DNA from: JAJFUV01 sp964561215
GTDB lineage: Bacteria; Acidobacteriota; Terriglobia; Bryobacterales; Bryobacteraceae
Direction: 5' to 3'
Length of the DNA stretch: 64,000 nucleotides
Assembly: GCA_964561215.1 (NCBI GenBank)
Contig: CAZLOS010000013.1
Span: 1 to 64,000 of the forward strand
In this document: positions 1 to 8,127 of the stretch, one piece after another
Layout: each line of letters starts with the position of its first letter
How positions within the stretch are numbered: the first letter of the stretch is position 1
Translations under genes and position numbers: made by a program
Notes under the pieces: model-generated
The model's database searches: none
What the model was told of the DNA's origin: nothing
What the model saw: the letters and a program-made list of their open reading frames with translations, nothing else

Positions 1-1
1 G

Positions 2-691
2 CACCTCGGAGGGGTCACTTATGGTGGTTACTCCGACAGCATCGTGGTCGATGAGCGGTTCGTTTTGCGCGTCCCCTCCAACCTTGATCTTGCTGGAGCT
101 GCGCCGCTACTCTGCGCCGGCATCACAACATACTCGCCGATGCGCCATTGGGGCATTACCAAGGGCAGGAAGGTTGGCGTGGTCGGTCTCGGTGGCTTGG
201 GTCACATGGGCGTAAAGTTCGCCCATGCGTTCGGAGCCCACGTCGTCGTTTTCACCACTTCGCCCGGCAAGAGCGAAGACGCGCTCCGGCTCGGTGCCGA
301 CGAAGTCGTTATTTCCCGCAACGCCGATGAGATGAAGAAGCACGCAGGCAGCTTCGACTTCATCCTGGACGCCGTCTCCGCCGAGCACGACATCAACGCC
401 TATCTCAACCTGCTGGGCCTCGACGGCAACATCACTCTTGTCGGCGCTCCGGCGAAGCCGCTGGGCGTCTCGGCATTCAGCCTCATCATGAGGCGCCGCA
501 GTCTTTCCGGCTCCAACATCGGCGGCATCGCCGAAACCCAGGAGATGCTCGACTTTTGCGGGGCGCACAACATTACGGCCGATGTCGAGGTCATCCCCAT
601 CCAGAAGGTCAACGAAGCCTACGAGAGGCTGCTCAAGTCCGATGTAAAGTACCGCTTCTCCATCGATATGGCTTCGCTCAGATCCGAGTGA
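2..691 (+). CDS. Zinc-type NAD(P)-dependent alcohol dehydrogenase, C-terminal part (5' truncated by window edge)
   Basis: The reading frame is open from the first bases, so the N-terminus with the catalytic zinc ligands lies outside the window. What remains is about 229 residues. They begin with a GGYSDSIVVDE segment, followed by the Rossmann nucleotide-binding core (VGVVGLGGLGHMG) and the C-terminal part of the catalytic domain. The GGY segment and the GLGGLGH loop are typical of the cinnamyl alcohol dehydrogenase / YahK group, which reduces aldehydes with NADPH; the substrate cannot be read from this part. It converges on the kinase gene that ends at 714, with about 22 bp between the stop codons and no clear terminator. 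Confidence 0.85.
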   Translation, partial: HLGGVTYGGYSDSIVVDERFVLRVPSNLDLAGAAPLLCAGITTYSPMRHWGITKGRKVGVVGLGGLGHMGVKFAHAFGAHVVVFTTSPGKSEDALRLGADEVVISRNADEMKKHAGSFDFILDAVSAEHDINAYLNLLGLDGNITLVGAPAKPLGVSAFSLIMRRRSLSGSNIGGIAETQEMLDFCGAHNITADVEVIPIQKVNEAYERLLKSDVKYRFSIDMASLRSE

Positions 692-713
692 ATCGCTGAG
701 ATAAGGTTGGCGG

Positions 714-2390
714 CTACTCTGCGTTCCTGGCGCAGCGGAAGCCTATGTCGGGGGCGGCGAAACGCGCCGGAATCGACATCCATTCGTACGCTACACCATG
801 CGCCAGGGGCCGGTCGAAGGCGCCTCCGCGCATGGTGTACCAAGGCTCGGTCGCCGTGGGCGGGGGATTCAAAACGCTCGCGAAACTCTTCACTGCCTGC
901 GCGCTGGGGGTCTTCAACTCCTCTACGAACTCCCATACGTTGCCCGTCATGTTGATGGCGCGGGACGGGCTCGCCCAGGAGTCGAACGAGTTCACCGGCA
1001 TGGGCGCGCGGCCTGCCGTGCTGTTGTCGGCCACGTTGGCGCGCGAGGGGTCCGCGTCATCGCCCCACGGGTACAGGCGGCCGTCGGAGCCCCGGGCTGC
1101 CTTCTCCCATTCCAGCGCCGTAGGCAATCGCTTGCCGGCCCACTTGGCGAACTCCGCCGCATCCACGAAGGTCACGTTGACAATCGGCAGGTCCGGCTGG
1201 TCCGCCTTGAACCCTGTCGGCAGGGGCCGCGACTTCGCCTGGCAGAACCGGGCGTAGGCGGCGCCCGAGACTTCCGTCCGGTCGATATAAAACGCGCCGA
1301 GCGTCTCGCTGCGCTTCTCCTGTCCCGCCAGGAATGCTCCGGCCGGCACCAGCAGCATGTCGCCGCTCTCCATGGTGAGCGCCGGCGCGAGTTCCTTCTT
1401 CACTTCCGCTTGGGTCTGCTGTTGCTGCTGCGGCGCTTTGGCCGGGCGCAAAGCGAAAAAGAGAACCACCAGTACGACGACCACGGCCGCCGCCACGCCC
1501 GCCGCGATCAACAATCCTTTGGGCCGCGGCGCCGGTTGGGGCGCAGGTGGAAGTTCCGGAGCCGGCGTGGGTTCGGGAACTTTCCGCGTCAGCCGGTCGA
1601 TCTCCGCGATCACTTCCCGGAAGCTCTGGGGACGCTGATCTGCCTGCTTGGCGGTGCACTTGGACACCAGGGCGATCACTTCTTCCGGCGCGCCCGCCTG
1701 CCGCAGGGGTTCCAGATTCAACGGCTCGTTCAAAATGGCGTAAAAGAGCCGTTCAACCGAATCTCCCTGGATGGGCTTCTCGCCCACCAGAAGCTCGTAC
1801 AGCATGATGCCATACGCGTAAATGTCCACCAGGTCCGTGGGCGGCTGGCCGAGCACCTGTTCGGGGGCCATGTAGTATGGCGTGCCGAGCGAGAAGCCGG
1901 CCTTGGTGAGCGAAAGCCCCTCGCTCTTGGCGATGCCGAAATCCATCAGCTTCACCTTGCCCGCGGCGTCCATGTGGACGTTTTCGGGTTTGATGTCGCG
2001 GTGAACAATCTTCTTCGAGTGAACGTATTCGAGCGCCGTCGCGACGTCGCGCGCGATGCGCAGCTTGTTGCTGAGATCGCCGGTGTGGCCGTCCCGGATG
2101 GCGTGGCGCAAGTCCTCGCCCACCAGGAACTCCATCACGATGTAGGGCCGGCCCGCCTCCTCGCCGTAGTCGTGGATACGGATGATGTTCTCGTGCTCGA
2201 TGTTGCCGGCCATGCGCGCCTCTTGCAGGAAGCGCGCCTTGGCCTCCGCGTCGCGGCAGCCCTCGTCGGTCAGGATCTTCACCGCCACGGTGCGGCCGAT
2301 CACCGTGTCCCGCGCGCGGTAAACGTGCGACATTCCGCCGCCGAGGAATTCCAGCAACTCATACTTGCCAATATTCGCGGGTAGTTCCAT
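714..2390 (-). CDS. Membrane Ser/Thr protein kinase fused to an FGE-sulfatase-like domain (PpkA-like position in a T6SS operon)
   Basis: 558 residues from the ATG at 2390; a longer open frame overlaps tssM and is not used. An N-terminal Hanks kinase (about 9-265) keeps the Gly-rich loop LGGGMSHVY, Lys38, HRD at 130-132, Asn137 and DFG at 150-152, so it should be active. A Pro-rich linker (272-290) leads to one membrane helix (292-314), a Gln run, and then a formylglycine-generating-enzyme/sulfatase-modifying-factor type domain (about 345-556: PWGDD, NMTGNVWEF, RGGAF, IGFRCA). The second domain should therefore be outside the cytoplasm. It is the last gene of the tssK-tssL-tssM operon, 8 bp after tssM. 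In other T6SS, kinases of the PpkA type control assembly by threonine phosphorylation; that role here is inference from position. Confidence 0.88.
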   Translation of the reverse strand: MELPANIGKYELLEFLGGGMSHVYRARDTVIGRTVAVKILTDEGCRDAEAKARFLQEARMAGNIEHENIIRIHDYGEEAGRPYIVMEFLVGEDLRHAIRDGHTGDLSNKLRIARDVATALEYVHSKKIVHRDIKPENVHMDAAGKVKLMDFGIAKSEGLSLTKAGFSLGTPYYMAPEQVLGQPPTDLVDIYAYGIMLYELLVGEKPIQGDSVERLFYAILNEPLNLEPLRQAGAPEEVIALVSKCTAKQADQRPQSFREVIAEIDRLTRKVPEPTPAPELPPAPQPAPRPKGLLIAAGVAAAVVVVLVVLFFALRPAKAPQQQQQTQAEVKKELAPALTMESGDMLLVPAGAFLAGQEKRSETLGAFYIDRTEVSGAAYARFCQAKSRPLPTGFKADQPDLPIVNVTFVDAAEFAKWAGKRLPTALEWEKAARGSDGRLYPWGDDADPSRANVADNSTAGRAPMPVNSFDSWASPSRAINMTGNVWEFVEELKTPSAQAVKSFASVLNPPPTATEPWYTMRGGAFDRPLAHGVAYEWMSIPARFAAPDIGFRCARNAE

Positions 2391-2398
2391 CGTTCCGG

Positions 2399-5300
2399 TT
2401 AACGGGCCGCTTGCGACACGCACCTCAGGCTGTTGAGGAAGTCCTTCTGGAAGACCGGCGCCAAACCGCCCGTGTTCAGGATGAACCGGTAGGTGAGTTC
2501 CTTGCCGCCGATCGTCACCGGACGTCCCTCGCGCCCCTGCCGCACAACCCATTCCAGGTTATACCCGCCGCCGCCCGGACTCCACCGGTCGGCATCGGCG
2601 AAGAAACGGAACACGGACCATAGCCCATCGCGATTCTGGAAATCGAAGTCGCTGCCGCCGGTCAAGCTGGCGCTCAACCGCACGCTCGGCGCGCCCATGC
2701 CCGGCCACACGTACTGCCGCGCGGGTTCCTGCCCCGTGAACCTGGCGCCCTGGCCGTTGATGGCGAGCGTCATGGCCTTGATCTGGTCGGAGCGCTGCGG
2801 CTGCAGCGCGTACCTGAGAGCAGGATCCATCGAGCCGCCCGGATAGACGGCGTCGGAAAACTGGGCCGCGTGGTTGAAGAACGTCACGAAGCCGGGGGTC
2901 AGCGCGATACCGCCCGGATTGGCGACGAACTGCGTCCCCTGCTTCTGGAGGAAATTGCGCAGGGCCTCCTCATAGAAGACCCACAGCCTGCCTTCGCGCG
3001 GCCGGAAGATCGAGTTCACCTCCGCCAGCGTTGCTTCGGCCGAAGCGTTTGGATTGAACGGGAACTTGTTGGTCACGGGCGCGTAGGCCACGCAGAACTG
3101 CCGCGCCTTGGCGTTGATCTCGCCCGCGCCCATTCCCTTGGTGAGCGCGTCCACGTAATCGATGGGCGCCTGCAGCAGTTTCAGCACCGTGGTTTCCACG
3201 TGGGCCTCCGGATCGATCCGGAACGTGTAGCCCATCTTCTTCACCACGTTGCGCGCGTTATCCGCGCTCATGCGCACCGGCGCGGCGCGGTTCGGGTCGG
3301 GCGGCCCGGTCATGTCGGCCACTTGCCCGATGGACGTCTGCAAAGCCGCCAGCGAACCCATGTACTCCTGGTTCTGGGGCCACACGTACTGGACTACCGT
3401 GGCGGGCGGCGGCACCACCTTTTGCACGGCGTCGAAGGCTTCCGTCACCTTGGGCGAATCCACCGCGGTGTTCTGCGTGGCCACCCAGAACAGCGCCATC
3501 AGCGGCGTTTGGGCTCCGGAAAGCGTGTTCAACTTGCGGGCCGCGTCCTGCAGGCCGGCGTAGCGCGAAACGGCAGTGTTCTTCAGGAACTCCCGCCACT
3601 TCGCAATGTAGTCGTTCGTGTAGCGGTTGCGCAGTTCTTCCTCCAGCTTTGTCGGGTCCGGCTTGGCGGCGGCGTAGTCGCCCAACACCCAGCGCTCCCC
3701 ACCGAAGAACTTGTCGGACCGCTTGATGTTGTCCTGCATGGCCGCCCAGCCGGCCTTGGTGAATGCGCCGGCCACGTCGCGGTTATTGAGAACGACTTCC
3801 GCCGATCCGGGGAACTGCTCGTTGAAGTTGACCTTCTTGGCGCGCCGGCTGGCGTCGGCCAACATGAACTGGTAGATCTGTTCGATGCCGGAGAACTTGG
3901 CCAGGTGAACGCGCGCGCGGTCGATGGCGGCGGCATCGTTCTGCTCGCTGAACGGATTGCCGCGCGCCAGGTCCACGCTATAGAAATCGAACTGCTTCTT
4001 TGCCAGGGGAACCAACTGATCCACGGAGCGTCCGGCGGACCAATGGGCCAGCAGCACCGGCGAGAGCCAGTCCGTGCTGCGCTTCCACTCCGACGTCGTG
4101 ATGAGGTAGCCCTTCAATGTGTCATATGTGCGGCCATACTCGTCGGTAGGCGCCGGGGGAACCTGCAGGCGCTGCAGAGTGCTCAGCATTTCGGACTGCG
4201 TCTGCGCGAAAAGCAACTGGTTGAACCGGGCGTAGTAGATCCGCCGCACTTTGGGCAGCATGTTGTTGCCGCTATAGAGCAGCCAGCGCAGACGCCAGGG
4301 CGCGCCGTCCCGTTCGTAAATGGTCAACCGTTCGAGCGTCTGGCGCAGGGTTTCCAGTTTCTGCAACGCGTCCGGCGTGGGCAGGTTCATGCCGCTGGCT
4401 TCCGCGGCCGGGATGCCCTTGGCCGCTTCCAACGCTTCCGCTTCGAGCGACCGGTTGCCGAAGAACGACACCGTCATGCCGATCAGCCAGATCAGCAGCA
4501 GGACCGACGCCGATGCCAGCAGTATCCGCCGCATCGTGCTGGTCTTCGTGCTGCTTCCACTGGCTCCCAGCGCCGCTTCGTCTTTCAGAATCACGTCGTG
4601 GAACAAGTGGCTGAGGAACACCCACTGCGGGACTTTGCGCCCGGCGCCGCCCAGCGGCGCAGGTGTGGAAAGGGGCGGGGGCGGCGGCGTGCCTCCCACC
4701 TTGAAAACGCCCGTCGCGGTGGCGGCCGCTTCGAAGGGCGAACGCTGAATTGCCGGGCGCTGCGCCTCGGCCACCGCCGATTCCTGTACCACTACGGGAC
4801 GAACGCCGGAGAAGTAGAAGCCTCGGAGGAAGGGGCTTGCCCGCAACTGGCTGGGCCGGCAGATATCCACCAGAAATTGCACGATGGTCGCGCGCAGCTT
4901 GCGGAATTCGCGCGGGAATTCATAGGCGGCAGGCACCTTTTGCGCGTCCCCCTCGCGGGGAAGCAGCGTGATGCGATGATCGGCGAGCGAATAGAACACG
5001 TCGTCGAAGGCTTTCGATAACCGCCGCGTCTCCTCTTCCGCGTACACGCCTGAAGCGGATTGCACGGGCATGGGCAGAGTAGCGCCCAGCACTTCGGCGG
5101 CTTCCTCGCTGGTCAGGTTCCGCACGAAATCTTCGAAGAACGCCAGCCGGTTCATCTTCGTGAACAGCACGTAGACCGGGAAGTTGATGCCGAATTGCTG
5201 GCTGATTTCGCTGAGACGCGCCTGCAACAGGCGCGCCGTGCCGGCCACGGCTTCCGCGGCGCCCTGCTGCGTGAAAGTCTCCGCGTTCACGCAGACCAGC

Positions 5301-5872
5301 GCCGCACGGGGAGCCGCCGCGCCTGAGCCGACCACGGACTTCAGCCTGCCCGGCCGCACGCTGGCCAGCAGGCGCTGCCACCGCGCCGGATCGCTCAGCA
5401 GGCTGCCGCCGGCTTCCAGGAAAATCATCTGCCGCGCGAACCAGAGATTGGCGGTGCGCGTTGGCACCACATTGTTGTCCTGGTGCGTCTGCCCTGCGAG
5501 CAACTCCGGTTCGAGCCCCGAATGAAGCATGGTGCTCGTTTTCGTCGATCCGGTGTCCCCGGCCACGAAAACCACCGGCAACCCGGCCACCCTGGTGCCC
5601 TTGGCAAGCCGCGCTTCCGCCTCCCGGATCAGGGCATCGATCTCCTGATCCCCTCCGGCCGGCGCCGCCGCGGTATCGGCGCTGGAATCGCCGGAGGCGG
5701 ATTTACGTGATCGGAGCCAGACGAAAATGGCTGTGCAGGATATGCCCAGCGCAGCCAGGATCGCGAACAGCAGGTAGAAGCGAGTCGAGTCGAGATGCAG
5801 AAGACTGCCCGTAATCCAAGCCAGGACAAGATAGCCGACCAGTGCCCCGGCCGCTCCCCAATAGATATTCAT
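2399..5872 (-). CDS. tssM: Type VI secretion system inner-membrane protein TssM (IcmF family)
   Basis: 1157 residues, normal for TssM. Two N-terminal membrane helices (about 3-25 and 32-53) are followed by a cytoplasmic NTPase-like domain, a third helix near residue 450 and a large periplasmic C-terminal region. TssM forms the T6SS trans-envelope complex with TssL and TssJ. The P-loop at 105-112 reads GDTGSTKT, so the glycine normally just before the lysine is Thr. A Pro/Gly-rich linker with a second STKTSTM string precedes the third helix. It starts 13 bp after tssL and is followed 8 bp later by the kinase. No tssJ lipoprotein gene is visible nearby. Confidence 0.93.
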   Translation of the reverse strand: MNIYWGAAGALVGYLVLAWITGSLLHLDSTRFYLLFAILAALGISCTAIFVWLRSRKSASGDSSADTAAAPAGGDQEIDALIREAEARLAKGTRVAGLPVVFVAGDTGSTKTSTMLHSGLEPELLAGQTHQDNNVVPTRTANLWFARQMIFLEAGGSLLSDPARWQRLLASVRPGRLKSVVGSGAAAPRAALVCVNAETFTQQGAAEAVAGTARLLQARLSEISQQFGINFPVYVLFTKMNRLAFFEDFVRNLTSEEAAEVLGATLPMPVQSASGVYAEEETRRLSKAFDDVFYSLADHRITLLPREGDAQKVPAAYEFPREFRKLRATIVQFLVDICRPSQLRASPFLRGFYFSGVRPVVVQESAVAEAQRPAIQRSPFEAAATATGVFKVGGTPPPPPLSTPAPLGGAGRKVPQWVFLSHLFHDVILKDEAALGASGSSTKTSTMRRILLASASVLLLIWLIGMTVSFFGNRSLEAEALEAAKGIPAAEASGMNLPTPDALQKLETLRQTLERLTIYERDGAPWRLRWLLYSGNNMLPKVRRIYYARFNQLLFAQTQSEMLSTLQRLQVPPAPTDEYGRTYDTLKGYLITTSEWKRSTDWLSPVLLAHWSAGRSVDQLVPLAKKQFDFYSVDLARGNPFSEQNDAAAIDRARVHLAKFSGIEQIYQFMLADASRRAKKVNFNEQFPGSAEVVLNNRDVAGAFTKAGWAAMQDNIKRSDKFFGGERWVLGDYAAAKPDPTKLEEELRNRYTNDYIAKWREFLKNTAVSRYAGLQDAARKLNTLSGAQTPLMALFWVATQNTAVDSPKVTEAFDAVQKVVPPPATVVQYVWPQNQEYMGSLAALQTSIGQVADMTGPPDPNRAAPVRMSADNARNVVKKMGYTFRIDPEAHVETTVLKLLQAPIDYVDALTKGMGAGEINAKARQFCVAYAPVTNKFPFNPNASAEATLAEVNSIFRPREGRLWVFYEEALRNFLQKQGTQFVANPGGIALTPGFVTFFNHAAQFSDAVYPGGSMDPALRYALQPQRSDQIKAMTLAINGQGARFTGQEPARQYVWPGMGAPSVRLSASLTGGSDFDFQNRDGLWSVFRFFADADRWSPGGGGYNLEWVVRQGREGRPVTIGGKELTYRFILNTGGLAPVFQKDFLNSLRCVSQAAR

Positions 5873-5885
5873 CGCAGCTCCTTAT

Positions 5886-6605
5886 CTACCGAACCACTCC
5901 AGCCAAGTCTCCCAGGCTCGACACTCCCGAACCGAGAACCAGTTTGTAGACCACCAGCAGCAACAGTGTGAGCACCAGGCACGCCGCCGCCACGATCCCC
6001 AGTGTCTTCACCATAGGGTCCGAGCCGGCCTGCCGCTTTGCTTCCAATGGCAGCGCCCAGATGGGCGACAGCGGGCCCGCGCCTCCACGGATGCGCTGGA
6101 TCTTGACGGCGGTGGCGTCGATGATCGCCTTGAGTTCGCCGCGGCCGCCCAGACTGTAGCGGCCGGCGAACCCGAGCAGCAAACAGAGTTGGTAGACTTC
6201 CAGCACGTCCGCCAGATCCTGCGATTCGGTGCTCGCCAGCAGTTCCTGCAGATTCCTGAAGAACACCTCGCCGGCTATGTGATGGCCGAAGAGTTCCTCC
6301 TGCAACGGCCGCCTCGGCCAATCGGAGAAGGCGGGATGCCGCAGGTTCAAAATCGATTCGTCGACGAAGGCCACCACGGCGAAGATCGCCAGCTTGATGT
6401 CCTCCCCGTTGTAGCCTTGGGCGCGCGCCTGTTGGTCGGCGACCTTCAAGCCTTCCAGGATGTTGTGCCGGAACGAGGCCGCATCGGTGACAGTCTGGCG
6501 GCCCGAGCGCAACCGCGCGCTCACCGTCAGGATTTCCTGAAACGCCAACGCAAGGTTTTCCTTGCGCCTTCCACCACCCGGTTGGGGACTTTCAGTAGGC
6601 ATCAT
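5886..6605 (-). CDS. tssL: Type VI secretion system protein TssL (DotU family)
   Basis: 239 residues. The cytoplasmic DotU domain (about 17-175) contains the family-typical segments AVVAFVDESIL, the LFGHHIAGEVFF region and YQLCLLLGFAGRY. One C-terminal membrane helix follows (about 201-223) with a short tail, so this is the short TssL without a peptidoglycan-binding extension. TssL pairs with TssM in the inner-membrane complex and docks the baseplate through TssK. It lies between tssK (20 bp upstream) and tssM (13 bp downstream). Two adjacent ATG codons could both serve as start; the longer is given. Confidence 0.93.
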   Translation of the reverse strand: MMPTESPQPGGGRRKENLALAFQEILTVSARLRSGRQTVTDAASFRHNILEGLKVADQQARAQGYNGEDIKLAIFAVVAFVDESILNLRHPAFSDWPRRPLQEELFGHHIAGEVFFRNLQELLASTESQDLADVLEVYQLCLLLGFAGRYSLGGRGELKAIIDATAVKIQRIRGGAGPLSPIWALPLEAKRQAGSDPMVKTLGIVAAACLVLTLLLLVVYKLVLGSGVSSLGDLAGVVR

Positions 6606-6625
6606 TTTGAACCTTTTTATCGAGA

Positions 6626-7978
6626 TCAGGACTCCAGAACGACCAGCAATTCCAGGCTAGGGTCGGGCAGCTCTCCAGGCACATACACCCCCACCTGGCG
6701 GGTGTGCACAATGTGGTCCCAGCACGGCCCCGCCTTGCTCACGCTGAAGTACTGGGCGTCCACTCGTGTCGATATCGCCGACGGAGGCACCGGTAAGTGC
6801 GCCAGGGGCATGCCCGGCAGTGCCCTTTCCACCAGTTTCGGAACGAACAACTTCGAACAGATCTTCACCAATTGCGGCGTCTTCGAGATCAAGTCCACTT
6901 CGCCCACGGGGGCGCGGATGGAGAAGATCCAGCGCGACGCATCCAGGCACCGCTGGTCGGTCACTTCGCCCTCATAGAAATAGTCGGCCGTCTTCCGCAG
7001 CGAAATTGTCACCACGTTGGTAGGCACCACGGTTTCCAGGTGTGCGCGGATGTGGTGGTCGAGCGCGCCGAAGCACTCGTCCAGTTTCAAGTGGTCGTAA
7101 AGCGGCAGCACGCGCGGGTGGCTCTCGATAGCGAAGGTGCACAGCGCACCCCCCAGGCGCAGCATCTCCACGAACAATTCCTCGGGATGCACGCGACGTG
7201 CGGCGGCGAGCTGGCGCAGCGGGGCGAGCGCCGAGTTAACGGTATGAAGCAGCCAGAACTGAGCGATGTCGCGCGTCGAGTATTCGGACCAGGACCGGCC
7301 CGCGCCGCCCGGTTGAGCCGACATCGCCGAACTCTTCTCCTCGAGGATCCCGATCAGCCTGCCCAGCATGCGCGTCAAACGCTCGCTGGCGCCGATGTGC
7401 GTGCAGGGCGGGATGAACTCCGGATCGAAAACGAAATGCCCCGAGCCGTCGCGCATGACACGCGCGATCGGCAGCCCGACCATCCCCTCAGGCATTTCCT
7501 CATCGAGAAATAGGGCGAAATTTTTCCGGCCGAACTGCACCGGCTTCTCGTCCCGCCCCGTTGTTTCGTCCCACGTTGCATGCGCCTCGGCCACGTAACG
7601 CGCCGTGGCCTGCGGTGCGGGCGCCATGGCACAGTTCACGCCGCCCGGCTTGTGCCCGGGAAGCCCGAGCAGTACAGTTACCTTGTCGCGCGTGGGCGGG
7701 AAAAGTTCCGTGATGTTGCGCGCCGGCGGCAGCGCATCGCATTCCGGCATGTGAAAGGATAATCCATCCGGGAGAATGCCCCGCGCGTGCAGCAGAGATA
7801 GCGTGCCGTTGCGCAAGGCTTCCGCGTCCAGGCCGCATCCCACCAGCCCATATCCTTCGAACCACAGCGCGGACGTCGCGAAGTGGATAGAATCTTCGAA
7901 GTACCGGCTCTGGGCCTGGAAATGATGCGGACCCAGGTACATCCCCTCGGACCAGACGACCCTCGCTAGATGTTTCAT
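6626..7978 (-). CDS. tssK: Type VI secretion system baseplate protein TssK (first copy)
   Basis: 450 residues, close to the usual TssK length. The N-terminus has the family signature (VVWSEGMYLGPHHFQAQ), which belongs to the shell domain, and the C-terminus ends in the head domain (near PSLELLVVLE) that binds TssL/TssM. TssK links the baseplate to the membrane complex. It is the first gene of the minus-strand operon tssK-tssL-tssM-kinase. A divergent promoter region of about 150 bp (7979-8127) separates it from the repeat-protein gene. A clearly different second copy lies at 10972-12327. No strong ribosome binding site is visible before the ATG. Confidence 0.93.
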   Translation of the reverse strand: MKHLARVVWSEGMYLGPHHFQAQSRYFEDSIHFATSALWFEGYGLVGCGLDAEALRNGTLSLLHARGILPDGLSFHMPECDALPPARNITELFPPTRDKVTVLLGLPGHKPGGVNCAMAPAPQATARYVAEAHATWDETTGRDEKPVQFGRKNFALFLDEEMPEGMVGLPIARVMRDGSGHFVFDPEFIPPCTHIGASERLTRMLGRLIGILEEKSSAMSAQPGGAGRSWSEYSTRDIAQFWLLHTVNSALAPLRQLAAARRVHPEELFVEMLRLGGALCTFAIESHPRVLPLYDHLKLDECFGALDHHIRAHLETVVPTNVVTISLRKTADYFYEGEVTDQRCLDASRWIFSIRAPVGEVDLISKTPQLVKICSKLFVPKLVERALPGMPLAHLPVPPSAISTRVDAQYFSVSKAGPCWDHIVHTRQVGVYVPGELPDPSLELLVVLES

Positions 7979-8127
7979 AGTCTCGATTCGCCGATCGCCC
8001 CGGCGCCCGGCTTCCCGCTCACTGCCCTATTATGCAAGAGATTACCCCAGGATGCGAACCCGTCGCCAGTCGTATACGGCGCCGGATCGCTGTGTCATTA
8101 TAACGGGGAGAGTTGGAGGCGGCTGAG

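Noticed and set aside
2870..5020. 716-codon plus-strand open frame inside tssM
   Set aside because: Shadow of tssM; Arg/His-rich, no domain or ribosome binding site.
7979..8127. Divergent promoters for tssK and the repeat protein
   Set aside because: A TATAAC at 8099-8104 on plus and a CATAAT on minus near 8030 are possible -10 boxes, but neither has a matching -35, so no site is annotated.
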